A stretch of DNA of 64,000 nt from Ardenticatenaceae bacterium (GTDB lineage Bacteria > Chloroflexota > Anaerolineae > Promineifilales > Promineifilaceae). Positions 33,951-43,471 of this stretch are shown here, piece by piece (within the stretch, counting starts at the first letter, position 1; the number at the start of each line of letters is the position of its first letter). The notes below the pieces were generated by a model. The model made no database searches, had not been told where the DNA came from, and worked only from the letters and a program-made list of their open reading frames with translations. The translations under genes and the position numbers were made by a program. The stretch lies in NCBI GenBank assembly GCA_020634415.1, contig JACKBT010000013.1, positions 1 through 64,000 of the forward strand. The letters run 5' to 3'.

Positions 33951-35368
33951 GGGTGCACGAACAAGTTGTCAGTGAATTTGAAAAGAGACCACCCACTGGT
34001 ATTCTGATGTTCATCACAACCAACAAAACCAAAGGATGGTCTCAGATGAACAATATCACAAAAATAGCAGAAATAATGGTCGAAATAGTGAAATCAGAAT
34101 TAGAGGATGACCTAACGCTAACGGCCATTGAACAAAAAACCCAGGCTGTATTACAAGAGGTAGGTCGCCAAACAGTGGCAAAGACATTGAAAACCTTGGA
34201 CAAACCTTATCCTGAAGCGACAGTCGCTTGTGAGTGTGGTGATGATGAAGCAACCTATATGCGTCGTCGGTCAGCCTGTTTGCATACCCTATTTGGGAAA
34301 GTGGCAGTCACACGAGCCTACTATCTATGCCCAACGTGTCATCAAGGAACCTATCCCCTGGACAAGAAACTGGGATTGCGTCCCAATGCGCTCAGCGCAG
34401 AGTTAGCTCGTTTGGCCGCCATGGTAGGCGTGCAGTTACCGTTTGGTACGGGACGCGATTTACTGGAAGCATTAATCCTGGTATCGGTTAGCGACCAGGC
34501 AATGGGCAAGGCGACACGACAGGTTGGCGACAAAGTGGTGGACAAAGAAACAGTGGAGCAGAAAAGAGCGCAGGATGAATCATTTCGCCTACAACAGCGG
34601 CGAGAAAGAAGGCGACCGCTACGCTTGTATGGCACAATGGATGCCACGAAGGTGCATATTCGTGATGATGGCGAGCATCGCTGGCGTGACCTGAAAATCG
34701 GAGCCTGGTTTGAAGCCAGTGGCCAGCCACCAACCTCGCCCGAGGGACAATGGTCTATTCAAGCTAAGAACATCCACTATTACACAGATATTTGCTCGGC
34801 CAATGAGTTTGGTGACTTGCTCTGGAGCAGTGGCCTGGCTCATGATGCCCAATTAGCCCATGAGTTGGTGATGCTGGGAGATGGTGCGGAGTGGATTTGG
34901 AATCTGGTTGCGACCCATTTTCCTAAGGCTATCCAGATCCTTGACTGGTTTCATGCCTGCGAGCATCTTCTGCCAGTGGCTCAAGCTGCTTTTGCTGCCC
35001 CTCAAGACCAGAAAATTTGGGTGACACAGATGAAACAACTCATGTGGGAGGGTCAAATTGAAGAACTCATCGCAGCTTGTGATACGTTGTTGACGACTTG
35101 CTCCAGTGATGTCATCCGCATCACAGCTAACTATTTCCAAACACACAAGGAGCGGATGCAGTATGCTCATTTTCGCAAGCAGGGATATCAGATTGGTTCG
35201 GGAACAATTGAAAGTGCTGCCAAGCAGATAGGATTGATGCGTATGAAAGTGCCAGGTGCTATCTGGAACGAGGATAATGCCCGCTTGGTTGCTAAAGCAA
35301 GAGCGGCTTATCTGTCTGACCAATGGCAATCCTTACCCTTGGCTGTCTGACAACTTGTTCGTAGACCC
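33951..35368 (+). mobile_element. ISKra4-family insertion sequence
   Basis: Inverted ends of 22 bp with two mismatches start GGGT and contain the perfect core ACGAACAAGTTGTCAG (33957-33972) with its complement (35347-35362). A 9-bp target duplication GTATGTTGT flanks them at 33942-33950 and 35369-35377. The element lies three bases beyond the Tn3 right end. Confidence 0.9.
34046..35350 (+). CDS. ISKra4-family transposase
   Basis: ATG 34046 (MNNITKIAEIMVEIVKSEL) is the likely start; the frame is open upstream through the Tn3 end, which is not part of the gene. A zinc-like pair ECGDDEATYM...CPTC precedes the DDE core: YGTMDATKVHIRDDG, LVMLGDGAEWIWNLV, FHACEHLLPV and QIGSGTIESAAKQIGL (Glu). The frame is intact. 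Confidence 0.85.
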   Translation: MNNITKIAEIMVEIVKSELEDDLTLTAIEQKTQAVLQEVGRQTVAKTLKTLDKPYPEATVACECGDDEATYMRRRSACLHTLFGKVAVTRAYYLCPTCHQGTYPLDKKLGLRPNALSAELARLAAMVGVQLPFGTGRDLLEALILVSVSDQAMGKATRQVGDKVVDKETVEQKRAQDESFRLQQRRERRRPLRLYGTMDATKVHIRDDGEHRWRDLKIGAWFEASGQPPTSPEGQWSIQAKNIHYYTDICSANEFGDLLWSSGLAHDAQLAHELVMLGDGAEWIWNLVATHFPKAIQILDWFHACEHLLPVAQAAFAAPQDQKIWVTQMKQLMWEGQIEELIAACDTLLTTCSSDVIRITANYFQTHKERMQYAHFRKQGYQIGSGTIESAAKQIGLMRMKVPGAIWNEDNARLVAKARAAYLSDQWQSLPLAV

Positions 35369-35377
35369 GTATGTTGT

Positions 35378-35500
35378 TCAGCGTGTGCATCATTTGGATG
35401 CGGCGAGCAACCCACGTTATGCTACCAGGGGTTGCCATCTTGACCTACCAACGGCTGAAAAATTTATGATCAGTTATCTGATGGAGGTAAAAACAGCATG
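35378..35500 (+). pseudogene. Coding tail cut by the ISKra4 insertion site
   Basis: Just right of the IS the plus strand reads RVHHLDAASNPRYATRGC and [21 protein letters not shown] to a stop near 35500, overlapping the next start. It lacks a beginning and resembles nothing I can name. It is probably the end of a gene whose front was lost on the transposon side. Confidence 0.3.
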
Positions 35501-36418
35501 AAAACACATGAACAAAAAATCGTCCCACATTTATGGTTTGACAAAGGAGCCAAAGAAGCGGCGGAGTTTTACTGCTCTGTTTTCCCTGATGCAAAAGTTA
35601 CCAGCGTAACAACACTTCACGACACGCCATCGGGCGATGTTGATACGGTCTCGTTTGAGCTGTGGGGGCAGAAGTTTATGGCCATCGGCGCGGGGCCGCT
35701 GTTTAAGTTTAACCCGTCGATCTCCTTCTTCGTGAATTTTGACCCGTCGCGGGAAGAAAACGCGAGCCAAATGCTCGATGCGATGTGGCAGAAATTGTCC
35801 GAGGGCGGCAAGGCGCTTATGCCGCTCGATAAGTACCCCTTCAGCCAGCGATATGGCTGGATTGAAGACAAATACGGCTTGTCGTGGCAGTTGATTCTTA
35901 CCGATCCCGAAGGCGAGCCCCGGCCGCCCATTGTGCCCTCGCTTCTGTTCGTCGGCGATGTCTGCGGCAAGGCGGAAGAGGCAATGAATTTTTATTTGTC
36001 GGTGTTCAAAAACTCAAAACTTGGAACCATTGCCCGTTACCCTGAAGGCATGGAACCTGACCAAGAAGAAACCGTCATGTTTGCCGACTTTATGCTGGAA
36101 AACCAGTGGTTCGCAGCCATGGACAGTGCTCAAGAGCACCATTTCCATTTCAATGAAGCCATCTCCCTCATGGTTTACTGTGATTCGCAGGCGGAGATTG
36201 ATGCCTATTGGGAGCGGCTTTCGGCCGTGCCGGAAGCCGAGCAGTGCGGCTGGCTGAAAGACAGGTATGGCCTGTCGTGGCAAATCGTGCCCGCGGCAAT
36301 GGATGAGATGATGAGCCAGGGAACTCCGGAGCAGATGGCACGCGTGACCGAGGCGTTCCTCCAGATGAAAAAGTTTGATATTGCGGCACTGCAGAGAGCG
36401 TATGAAGGAAGCGGATAG
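35498..36418 (+). CDS. Tandem PhnB-like VOC-family protein
   Basis: The 306 residues hold two copies of the PhnB/3-demethylubiquinone-methyltransferase-like VOC fold. The first runs from [19 protein letters not shown] to [11 protein letters not shown]. The second starts at [20 protein letters not shown] and ends [16 protein letters not shown]. Single-domain members normally act as dimers, so this is a natural fusion. Substrate is unknown. A strong ribosome site (GGAGG) precedes ATG 35498. It heads a co-directional set with the hydrolase and AraC genes. Confidence 0.85.
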   Translation: MKTHEQKIVPHLWFDKGAKEAAEFYCSVFPDAKVTSVTTLHDTPSGDVDTVSFELWGQKFMAIGAGPLFKFNPSISFFVNFDPSREENASQMLDAMWQKLSEGGKALMPLDKYPFSQRYGWIEDKYGLSWQLILTDPEGEPRPPIVPSLLFVGDVCGKAEEAMNFYLSVFKNSKLGTIARYPEGMEPDQEETVMFADFMLENQWFAAMDSAQEHHFHFNEAISLMVYCDSQAEIDAYWERLSAVPEAEQCGWLKDRYGLSWQIVPAAMDEMMSQGTPEQMARVTEAFLQMKKFDIAALQRAYEGSG

Positions 36419-36421
36419 GCT

Positions 36422-36997
36422 ATGAAGAAGCAAGTACTGTTTATCCAGGGCGCTGGAGAGGGTGCATACGTAGAAGATGAAGAATTAGCGGCCACTTTGC
36501 AAGCTGCTCTTGGGGCCGAATACCAGGTATTGTATCCGCAGATGCCTAACGAGGGCGACCCCGACTACGAGCTGTGGAAAGGGCAAATTAAAAAAGAGCT
36601 GGCAGCGCTAGATGACAAGGCGATGATTATCGGACATTCTTTGGGCGGTTCATTCCTGTTGAAATATCTTGCTGAAGAGCAGATTGAAAAGCGTATTGCC
36701 GGCCTATTCCTGATGGCTGCTCCTTATTGGGGGGGTGACGGCTGGCAATATGAGGGCTATGAACAGATTACCTTGCCAGAGAGTTTTGCCTCGAAACTGC
36801 CACAAGGGGCGCCTATCTTCCTTTACCACAGCCGCGACGACGAAATCGTCCCCTTTGCCCACCTGGCACTGTATGCCGAAAAACTACCGCAGGCAACTAT
36901 TCGTGAATTCGACGGCCATGGCCATCAGTTCAATAACGATTTGTCTGAAGTTGCGGCTGATATGTTAAATCTATCAGCAAGGATATCCTCGGTATGA
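36422..36997 (+). CDS. RBBP9/YdeN-like alpha/beta hydrolase
   Basis: This small serine hydrolase of 191 residues begins MKKQVLFIQGAGEGAYVEDE. The nucleophile elbow is MIIGHSLGGSFLLKYL (Ser in GHSLGG). The acid and histidine lie in YHSRDDEIVPFAHLALYA and FDGHGHQF. Length and order match the YdeN/RBBP9 group. The substrate is unknown. It is separated by 3 bases from the VOC gene and overlaps the AraC gene by ATGA. Confidence 0.85.
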   Translation: MKKQVLFIQGAGEGAYVEDEELAATLQAALGAEYQVLYPQMPNEGDPDYELWKGQIKKELAALDDKAMIIGHSLGGSFLLKYLAEEQIEKRIAGLFLMAAPYWGGDGWQYEGYEQITLPESFASKLPQGAPIFLYHSRDDEIVPFAHLALYAEKLPQATIREFDGHGHQFNNDLSEVAADMLNLSARISSV

Positions 36998-37842
36998 CTT
37001 ACACGTACGCTCGCCACATCCCATCTCGACCATTGGACACCTACATTGATTATTTCTATTACCTTGACGGTGTTATGCCCTATCCCCGTGAGAAGATTTT
37101 GCCCTTCCCCATTCTCGACCTGAAGATCAACTTGGGAGGCGCTTTCCGAGTTTACGAAACGGATTCCACTAATCAATTTGAGACCTTTACTGATAGTTGG
37201 TGGGTGGGACTTTATGACATCCATCATTCCCTAGAATGGCCGCCGGATTTGAAGATATTCGGCGTAGGCATCAAACCGGCTGGCGCGTACCCCCTCTTAC
37301 AACTGCCCCTCTCAGAACTGCATAATCGGGTTGTTCCTCTGGATGCAATCTGGGGTCACTTCGCCAACGAAATCCGAGAACGGTTAGAGGCTGCCCCAAC
37401 GATACAGGCTGGATTTATGCTCTTGGAGCAGTTACTGCTTGCTCGTTTCCGTGAAACGCCGCTGGGATGGGATGTCGTTCAGTATGCTGTGGCTCAGATG
37501 ATGCAGCGCCATGGCACGCTGTCGATTCGCGCTCTGAGCCACCATATCGGAATCAGTCAGAATCATTTGGGCAGCCAATTCAAGCGGCTGGTCGGCGTTA
37601 CACCAAAAGAGATGGCTCGCCTCATCAGATTTAGGCACGTTCTCCGCTCGATTAACCCGGTACAATCCATGAATTGGGCGAGAATTGCACACCAATGCGG
37701 CTATTACGATCAATCCCACTTCAATAAGGATTTTGTAGCCTTTACCGGCTACACCCCCACTGATTATCTACAACTCCGCAGGCATGCTCATGTTGAGAAC
37801 ATGGCGACTTCCCAGGGACTGCGTCGCCTCCCCGTTGTTTGA
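36994..37842 (+). CDS. AraC-family transcription regulator
   Basis: The 282-residue protein has an N-terminal sensor domain (PLDTYIDYFYYLDGVMPYPR, like DUF6597). The double helix-turn-helix follows: LSIRALSHHIGISQNHLGSQ, FKRLVGVTPKEMARLIRF and IAHQCGYYDQSHFNKDFVAF. Its coupling to the VOC and hydrolase genes suggests it controls this little operon. Confidence 0.85.
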   Translation: MTYTYARHIPSRPLDTYIDYFYYLDGVMPYPREKILPFPILDLKINLGGAFRVYETDSTNQFETFTDSWWVGLYDIHHSLEWPPDLKIFGVGIKPAGAYPLLQLPLSELHNRVVPLDAIWGHFANEIRERLEAAPTIQAGFMLLEQLLLARFRETPLGWDVVQYAVAQMMQRHGTLSIRALSHHIGISQNHLGSQFKRLVGVTPKEMARLIRFRHVLRSINPVQSMNWARIAHQCGYYDQSHFNKDFVAFTGYTPTDYLQLRRHAHVENMATSQGLRRLPVV

Positions 37843-37957
37843 ATTTTTACAAGACAACGATTTCAGGTCTGTATAAACTCAAACAAGGAGAAGTACTTGC
37901 TTGCGATTCTATCCCGTTTGAAGCTGTCTAAGATATCGAAACAAAGGAGAGTAAATT

Positions 37958-38056
37958 ATGAGAAAGATTATCGTTTTGACTTTTTTCATCCGCCGTGTGA
38001 ACGGCAAGTACCGGGCGTTTCCAGCCAAGAATGGGAGGAAATGGCATGACGGTTAA
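37958..38056 (+). pseudogene. Nine-codon stub of a DHFR-like reductase
   Basis: AAAGGAG and ATG 37958 start MRKIIVLTF, the usual opening of RibD/DHFR-like reductases (MRKIIVLTFISLDG in intact members). The frame then runs into unrelated IRRVNGKYRAFPAKNG and stops at 38056. It overlaps the next VOC start. Confidence 0.45.
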
Positions 38057-38483
38057 ACGTATGGACAACGTCGGCATCGTGGTAGAAGACATTGATGCCG
38101 CCATTGAGTTTTTCACCGAGCTTGGCCTGAAGCTCGAAGGACGAGGCATGGTCGAAGGAGAATGGGCTGGGCGCGTCACCGGACTGGGATCCCAGCGCGT
38201 CGAGATCGCCATGATGGTCACCCCCGACGGCCACAGCCGACTCGAGATCTCGCGGTTTCTCGCCCCGCCTGTGGTTGCCGATCACCGTAAGGCTCCGGTG
38301 AACGCGCTCGGTTACCTACGTGTCATGTTCGCTGTGGAGGACATCGACGATACGCTCGCCCGGCTCGGCAAACGCGGTGCGGAACTCGTTGGCGAAGTGG
38401 TTCAGTACGAAGACGCGTATCGGCTCTGCTACATCCGTGGCCCCGAAGGACTTCTCATTGGGCTTGCCGAGCAGCTGGGGTAA
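38046..38483 (+). CDS. VOC/glyoxalase-family protein
   Basis: ATG 38046 follows GGAGGAAATGGC. The 145 residues read MTVKRMDNVGIVVEDIDAAI at the front and carry RVEIAMMVTPDGHSRLEISR and LCYIRGPEGLLIGLAEQLG. His and Glu positions of the fold are present. It could be a resistance- or lyase-type member; the substrate is unknown. Confidence 0.85.
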   Translation: MTVKRMDNVGIVVEDIDAAIEFFTELGLKLEGRGMVEGEWAGRVTGLGSQRVEIAMMVTPDGHSRLEISRFLAPPVVADHRKAPVNALGYLRVMFAVEDIDDTLARLGKRGAELVGEVVQYEDAYRLCYIRGPEGLLIGLAEQLG

Positions 38484-38613
38484 AGCGTTCCCGCATGGGC
38501 GCAGGTAGAACGGCGCTTGACTGGCAGCCAGCAAGCTTCCGATTGGAGCACACACGTAAGACGTTGATTAAAACAGGATCATGATAAGTAAATAAAGAAA
38601 AGGAGTAGTTAAG

Positions 38614-39231
38614 ATGACAAAGCAAGAATTGTTAGTGGATTTCATTACTTCACTGGACGGCTACGGTGCCGCAGAAGGTTGGCCCGGCTGGTGGGGGCTA
38701 GAAGGCCCCGAGTATCTCGCCTGGCTGGGTGAGCAGTCCCTGGGCGATTATACGATCTTGATGGGAGCGAACACGTACCGTCTGATGTCCGGATTCGCCG
38801 CTCAATCTGGGGCAGCGGAATCGGACATGAGAAGCGAGGAAGAAGACAGCGTAGATGAACTGACCCAGGCATCCAAGGTGGTGTTCTCCTCGACGCTGGA
38901 GGAGCCGTTGTCATGGGCCAATACCCGGCTGATCAGCGGAGATGCGGTCGAGGTGGTGAGGAAGATGAAGCGAGAAGGTAGCGGCCCATTGACCACGCTT
39001 GGCAGCCTCACCTTGTGCCGCTCGCTGCTCAAGGCGGGCCTGGTGGATCGTTTCCGGGTGGTCGTCTTCCCGGTGATCACCGGCAGCACCGGCTCCGACC
39101 GGATCTACGACGGTTATCCTGATGTTGCTCTCGACATGGTTGCCAGCCAGACGTTCGACGGCCGTATTCAGCTGCTTGAGTACGTCCCCAGGGTGCTGGC
39201 CGGTCCACCTGGCGCACAGCCTGGTTCGTGA
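38614..39231 (+). CDS. RibD/DHFR-like reductase 1
   Basis: The 205-residue protein starts at ATG 38614 after AAGGAG. It opens with LLVDFITSLDGYGAAEGWPG. Later it has LGDYTILMGANTYRLMSGFA, TLGSLTLCRSLLKAGLVDRF and VVVFPVITGSTGSDRIYDGY. This is the RibD C-terminal/DHFR-like fold. The natural substrate is unknown. GC-rich codon use suggests arrival from a high-GC donor. Confidence 0.85.
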   Translation: MTKQELLVDFITSLDGYGAAEGWPGWWGLEGPEYLAWLGEQSLGDYTILMGANTYRLMSGFAAQSGAAESDMRSEEEDSVDELTQASKVVFSSTLEEPLSWANTRLISGDAVEVVRKMKREGSGPLTTLGSLTLCRSLLKAGLVDRFRVVVFPVITGSTGSDRIYDGYPDVALDMVASQTFDGRIQLLEYVPRVLAGPPGAQPGS

Positions 39232-39440
39232 CGGGCAGGGGATATCCGTACGCCGGAGACATCGAAACAGGATCATTTTATATGAATGGCTCCACAAATG
39301 CATAGGAGACGACATGAGCGCAGGTTCAACACCATGAATGAAAATCAGCAGATTGGCGCATGATGCGCTTGCAGATTGCACAGATTTTTCTCTGCACCTC
39401 CGTGCCTCTGCGTTAAACTACTTTATACGAGGAGAGTACC

Positions 39441-40727
39441 ATGACAGAATTGGCAACCCCCAGAATTGTTACCCGTGATGAGTGGGAGCGGGCTCGCGCT
39501 GAACTGCTGGTCCGCGAGAAGGCGCACACGCGCGCCAGCGACGAACTAGCCGCCGCTCGGCGGCGCCTGCCAATGACGCGGATGGAGCCGGTTATCGTCG
39601 CGGGTCCGGACGGCCCGGTCCCACTGCACGATGTGTTTGAAGGCCGGCGCATGTTGATCGTGTACCACTTCATGTGGAACAAAGGCGCGCCTCACCACAA
39701 GCAGTGTGAGGGATGCACGCACAGTCAGGCGGCGATGAACTCCGCCGTCCGAGCCTATCTGGCCGAACGCGACGTGAACTACGCCGTCTTCAGCGCCGGT
39801 CCGTGGAACGAGATCGTCGCCTACCGTGACTTCATGGGCTGGACGACGCCGTGGTATTCGACCGCCGACTCGGGAGACGTGTTGGCGACCCGAAACGGTG
39901 GTGACCTTCGCTGCTACTTGCGGGACAGCGAGCAGGTGTTCCAAACGTATGAAACGAAGTGGCGAGGGATCGAGGCCATGCTGCCCACGCTGCAGTTACT
40001 TGATCTCACTCCGTACGGTCGGCAAGAGACATGGGAAGACTCGCCCGTCGGCTGGCCGCAGGATCAAGCCGGGTCGTGGTGGCGGCGTGACGGCCGACCC
40101 GTTGCTTCAGTGGACGCGGACCACCGCAGCGGTCGAATAAAAGCCGGTCGCTGGGCTAATCACTTTCTGTTCCTCGTTGTTATAAAGGAGAAAATCATGG
40201 CAAAAGTCGTCATACACACAACAATCACGTTGGACGGTTTTATGGCTAGACCAAACGATTCACTCGATTGGGCGAATAAGTATACGAATGACGAAATGAC
40301 CAGGGGAATCACAGCAGAAATCGGCGCTGTGGTGATGGGTAATGGTCGATACAACCCGGCTGAAGACGGTTTGCCCTATGGAGGAGAGGCCAAAGTGCCA
40401 CAATTCGTTGTCACTCACCATCCTCGCGACCCTTTGACTGTTGACGGCTTGCCGTTTACATTCATCAACAGCATTGAAAGCGCTGTTTCACTTGCCCGGG
40501 AAGCCGCAGGAGAAAAAAGCGTGATGCTGTTGGGTGCCAGTATTGACCAGCAGTGTCTAAACGCTGGGCTGGTAGACGAAATTGTGCTCCACCTCGTACC
40601 TGTCTTGATTGGCAAAGGCATTCGCCTATTTGATAATCTCAATGACGGAGACATCGAGCTTGAACGAATTGATCTCGACGCAACGGAGCAAACAACAAGC
40701 CTACGCTATCGTGTCATCAAGCCATAG
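39441..40727 (+). CDS. DUF899 thioredoxin-like protein fused to a DHFR-like reductase
   Basis: Residues 1 to about 235 are a DUF899 protein: TRDEWERARAELLVREKAHT, MLIVYHFMWNKGAPHHKQ then CEGCTHSQAAMN, and VFSAGPWNEIVAYRDFMGW. Residues from 253 on are a DHFR-like reductase (MAKVVIHTTITLDGFMARPN). The second half keeps its own ATG at 40197 and the site AAAGGAGAAAA, so it was once a separate gene. The stop of DUF899 is lost after RIKAGRW and the linker NHFLFLVVIKEKI is translated non-coding sequence. Both a fusion and an independently initiated reductase may be made. Confidence 0.75.
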   Translation: MTELATPRIVTRDEWERARAELLVREKAHTRASDELAAARRRLPMTRMEPVIVAGPDGPVPLHDVFEGRRMLIVYHFMWNKGAPHHKQCEGCTHSQAAMNSAVRAYLAERDVNYAVFSAGPWNEIVAYRDFMGWTTPWYSTADSGDVLATRNGGDLRCYLRDSEQVFQTYETKWRGIEAMLPTLQLLDLTPYGRQETWEDSPVGWPQDQAGSWWRRDGRPVASVDADHRSGRIKAGRWANHFLFLVVIKEKIMAKVVIHTTITLDGFMARPNDSLDWANKYTNDEMTRGITAEIGAVVMGNGRYNPAEDGLPYGGEAKVPQFVVTHHPRDPLTVDGLPFTFINSIESAVSLAREAAGEKSVMLLGASIDQQCLNAGLVDEIVLHLVPVLIGKGIRLFDNLNDGDIELERIDLDATEQTTSLRYRVIKP

Positions 40728-40768
40728 GGTCTGTATAGTTACAATCTCTAAGAGAAAGGAGTAAACCC

Positions 40769-41416
40769 ATGTCTAAGCTTCGTGTGAACAGTTTTTCAAT
40801 ATCTATCGACGGTTATGGCGCTGGACCAAACCAGAGTCTGGAGACCCCGCTCGGCATCGGTGGCGAGTCCCTACACGAATGGATGGTTACAACCAAAACA
40901 TTTCAACAAATGTATGGCAACGGAGACGGCACCACGGGCGAGGATGACGAGTTTACAGCCCGTGGCTTCCACAACATCGGCGCCTGGATTCTTGGGCGCA
41001 ACATGTTTGGCCCGATTCGAGGACCCTGGCCAGATGATAGTTGGAAGGGATGGTGGGGCGATACGCCTCCCTACCATGCCCCGGTTTATGTGCTCACCCA
41101 TCACCCCCGCGAGCCCGTTGTTATGGAAGGCGGCACGACCTTCCACTTCGTCACCGACGGCATTCACGCGGCGCTGGAGCACGCCCGTGAGGCAGCCAAT
41201 GGGCAGGATATTCGGCTTGGCGGCGGTGTGGCCGTAATCCGCCAGTATCTCCAGGCCGGGCTCATCGACGAACTGCATATCGCGATCAGCCCGATTCTGC
41301 TGGGTTCCGGCGAACACCTTTTCGCCAACATCGATACAGTTGCACTGGGCTACCACTGCATCGAGCACGTGGCCACGGCCGGAGCGATGCACTGCATTCT
41401 GACGAAGCGATCATAG
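40769..41416 (+). CDS. RibD/DHFR-like reductase 2
   Basis: This 215-residue member begins MSKLRVNSFSISIDGYGAGP after AAAGGAG. Its C-terminal half contains AREAANGQDIRLGGGVAVIR and QYLQAGLIDELHIAISPILL. These are the usual cofactor and lid motifs. Its neighbours are other reductases of the family, but sequences differ enough to exclude a recent tandem duplication. Confidence 0.85.
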   Translation: MSKLRVNSFSISIDGYGAGPNQSLETPLGIGGESLHEWMVTTKTFQQMYGNGDGTTGEDDEFTARGFHNIGAWILGRNMFGPIRGPWPDDSWKGWWGDTPPYHAPVYVLTHHPREPVVMEGGTTFHFVTDGIHAALEHAREAANGQDIRLGGGVAVIRQYLQAGLIDELHIAISPILLGSGEHLFANIDTVALGYHCIEHVATAGAMHCILTKRS

Positions 41417-41441
41417 CGGAGTGCCGACAAAGGAGAACAAA

Positions 41442-42028
41442 ATGAAATCTGTATCCGTGCTTTTCATGTCAATGTCACTGGACGGCTACATCGCGGGTCC
41501 GAACGACGAACCGGAGAACCCCGGTGGCGATGGCTTCATGCGTCTGCACTAGTGGTATGGGTTCGAAGGAGACCCCCCAACACGAAGGGAACCGGCTGGG
41601 GGGCACACTTCATGGAAGAAGGCAATGCGACAGGCGCTGTGCTTGCCGGCCGGGGCACTGTGGAGCAGGTCGATCACTGGGGCGGTGATCATCACGGCGT
41701 CCCGATCTTCGTGGTCAGTCACCGGCCGCCTGGCTCCACCGCCGCGAAATATCCGCTGGTGACGTACGTGACCGATGGGATCGAGAGCGCGATGGCGCAG
41801 GCGAAGGCTGCCGCCGGGAACCGCAACGTGCTGGTGCATGGCGCGTACACGGCGCAAAGTGCACTGGAGGCCGGGGTGCTAGACGAGTTGCAGATCCACC
41901 TCGTCCCGGTGCTGTTCGGTAACGGCCGTCGCCTGTTCGAGGTGCTGCCATCGCGCATCGAGTTGGAGATCGTCCGGGTGATCGACACACCGGAGGCCAC
42001 CCACATCCGCTACCGGGTCCGCCGCTGA
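41442..42028 (+). pseudogene. Broken RibD/DHFR-like reductase 3
   Basis: The gene starts well (GGAG, then ATG 41442, VLFMSMSLDGYIAGPNDEPE). It meets a TAG at 41550-41552 after FMRLH, where a glutamate codon is expected. It resumes in another frame as ATGAVLAGRGTVEQVDHWGG and ends ATHIRYRVRR at 42028. One nonsense and one frameshift change are needed to restore it. Confidence 0.7.
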
Positions 42029-42171
42029 ACTGGTCAACTAACGGCCGTATGATTTGTGGTTGGTCGAGGTCAGATGGCACTCTTTCGTTCGTCGCTCTCT
42101 TCAACCTGTGAAGCCGAGCGTGCGAGGCTACGCAAATGAGATCCGGGTTTTAGACGCTAAAGGAGAGAACC

Positions 42172-42918
42172 ATGAAGAATTTCACGAGCAGTAAACCCGG
42201 AGTACCGGCGGTGGTCGAACGGGCTGCCTTCCAGGCCGAGCTGGACGCACTGCGGGTGCGGGAGAAAGCTCACACCCGCGAGGGCGACGCCATCGCCGCT
42301 GCCCGCCGCCGCCTGCCGATGGTCGAGGTCGATCCGCAGACATCGCTCATCGGGGCAGACGGTTCGGTGCCGTTGATCGACGTCTTCGACGGCCGTTCCC
42401 AATTAATCGCATACTTCCACATGTGGCACACTGGCAAACCCGCCGCCGAGCAGTGCGAAGGCTGCACCTTCAACACGTCCCACGTCACCGAGCTGGCCTA
42501 CCTGCACTCACGCGACGTCAGCTACGCGGTCTTCTGTGAGGGACCGTACGAGGAGGCCGCGCTCTACCGCGACTTCATGGGCTACCCCGTTCCCTGGTAC
42601 TCGGTACCGCAGGAGTCCGTAGACCGATTGATCGCGGACCGGCACTTTGGCATCCTGGTGTGTTATCTCCGAGTCGGTGACAGGGTCTTCGAGACGTACT
42701 GGACCACTGGCCGGGGCGACGAAGTGATGGCGCCGTCGTATGGGCTGCTGGATCGGACTGTTTACGGCCGTCAGGAGTTCTGGGTGGAGTCGCCCGAAGG
42801 CTGGCCGCAGCATTGGGGTACCAAAGGTGGCCAGTTTCGGCTGAACGGCCGTCCAACCGCCCAGTGGTCGCGGATCAAGGCCGGACGCGACGACGACCTT
42901 GTCAACACCCCCGCTTGA
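42172..42918 (+). CDS. DUF899 thioredoxin-like protein
   Basis: The 248 residues are an intact DUF899 member with the same layout as 39441-40140: FQAELDALRVREKAHTREGD, YFHMWHTGKPAAEQCEGCTF, FCEGPYEEAALYRDFMGYPV. It ends GRPTAQWSRIKAGRDDDLVN. The fold is thioredoxin-like; the Cys pair in QCEGCTF is retained. GC-rich codons suggest horizontal origin. Confidence 0.85.
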   Translation: MKNFTSSKPGVPAVVERAAFQAELDALRVREKAHTREGDAIAAARRRLPMVEVDPQTSLIGADGSVPLIDVFDGRSQLIAYFHMWHTGKPAAEQCEGCTFNTSHVTELAYLHSRDVSYAVFCEGPYEEAALYRDFMGYPVPWYSVPQESVDRLIADRHFGILVCYLRVGDRVFETYWTTGRGDEVMAPSYGLLDRTVYGRQEFWVESPEGWPQHWGTKGGQFRLNGRPTAQWSRIKAGRDDDLVNTPA

Positions 42919-42931
42919 GAAGGATTGAGAA

Positions 42932-43050
42932 ATGACAAAACGTCTCATAGCCAAAACAACTGAAATCAAGGCACCGCCCGATCAGCTGCTGCCGTTGAGG
43001 GTTGGAATGTGGCCCTGCTGACAGTGAAAGAATTGGCGGAGAATAGTTGA
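42932..43050 (+). pseudogene. Internally deleted SRPBCC (AHSA1-like) gene
   Basis: The start MTKRLIAKTTEIKAPPDQL is the opening of SRPBCC proteins. About 20 codons later the other frame gives GWNVALLTVKELAENS, which looks like their end. The middle ~110 residues are missing. Confidence 0.4.
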
Positions 43051-43085
43051 ATCAGCCTCATCGCTGGAGTTCCAAAGGAGAGGAA

Positions 43086-43427
43086 ATGGCAACAATTGTA
43101 AATATGGAGGAACTGCCATCCGGTGTCACGTCGCGGCAGTTCGAAGGCTATCTTCATGGAAAGGCAGGTATCTCTTTTTTCGTCAATAACACACCTCCGG
43201 GGAAGGGGCCATCCTTGCACAAGCACCCTTATGAAGAGGTTTTCATTGTGCAAGAGGGAAAACTTACGTTTACCGTTGGCGATGCCACGATTGAGGCAAG
43301 CAGCGGTCAGATTGTCATTGTGCCACCTGAGGTGCCACACAAGTTCACCAACTCCAGTTCTGGAGCCACGCGCCATATAGACATCCATGTCAGCCCTCGG
43401 ATGATCACCACGTGGCTGCAGGAGTGA
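43086..43427 (+). CDS. Cupin-domain protein
   Basis: ATG 43086 has AAAGGAGAGG before it; the frame is open from 43047. The 113 residues carry the two cupin motifs: GKGPSLHKHPYEEVFIVQEG with metal-binding His and Glu, and IVPPEVPHKFTNSSSG with the later His. It is a single-domain beta barrel of unknown substrate. Confidence 0.85.
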   Translation: MATIVNMEELPSGVTSRQFEGYLHGKAGISFFVNNTPPGKGPSLHKHPYEEVFIVQEGKLTFTVGDATIEASSGQIVIVPPEVPHKFTNSSSGATRHIDIHVSPRMITTWLQE

Positions 43428-43471
43428 CTGACCATGTTCTACAGCTACTCTCTTACACAAGGAGGCAGTCT

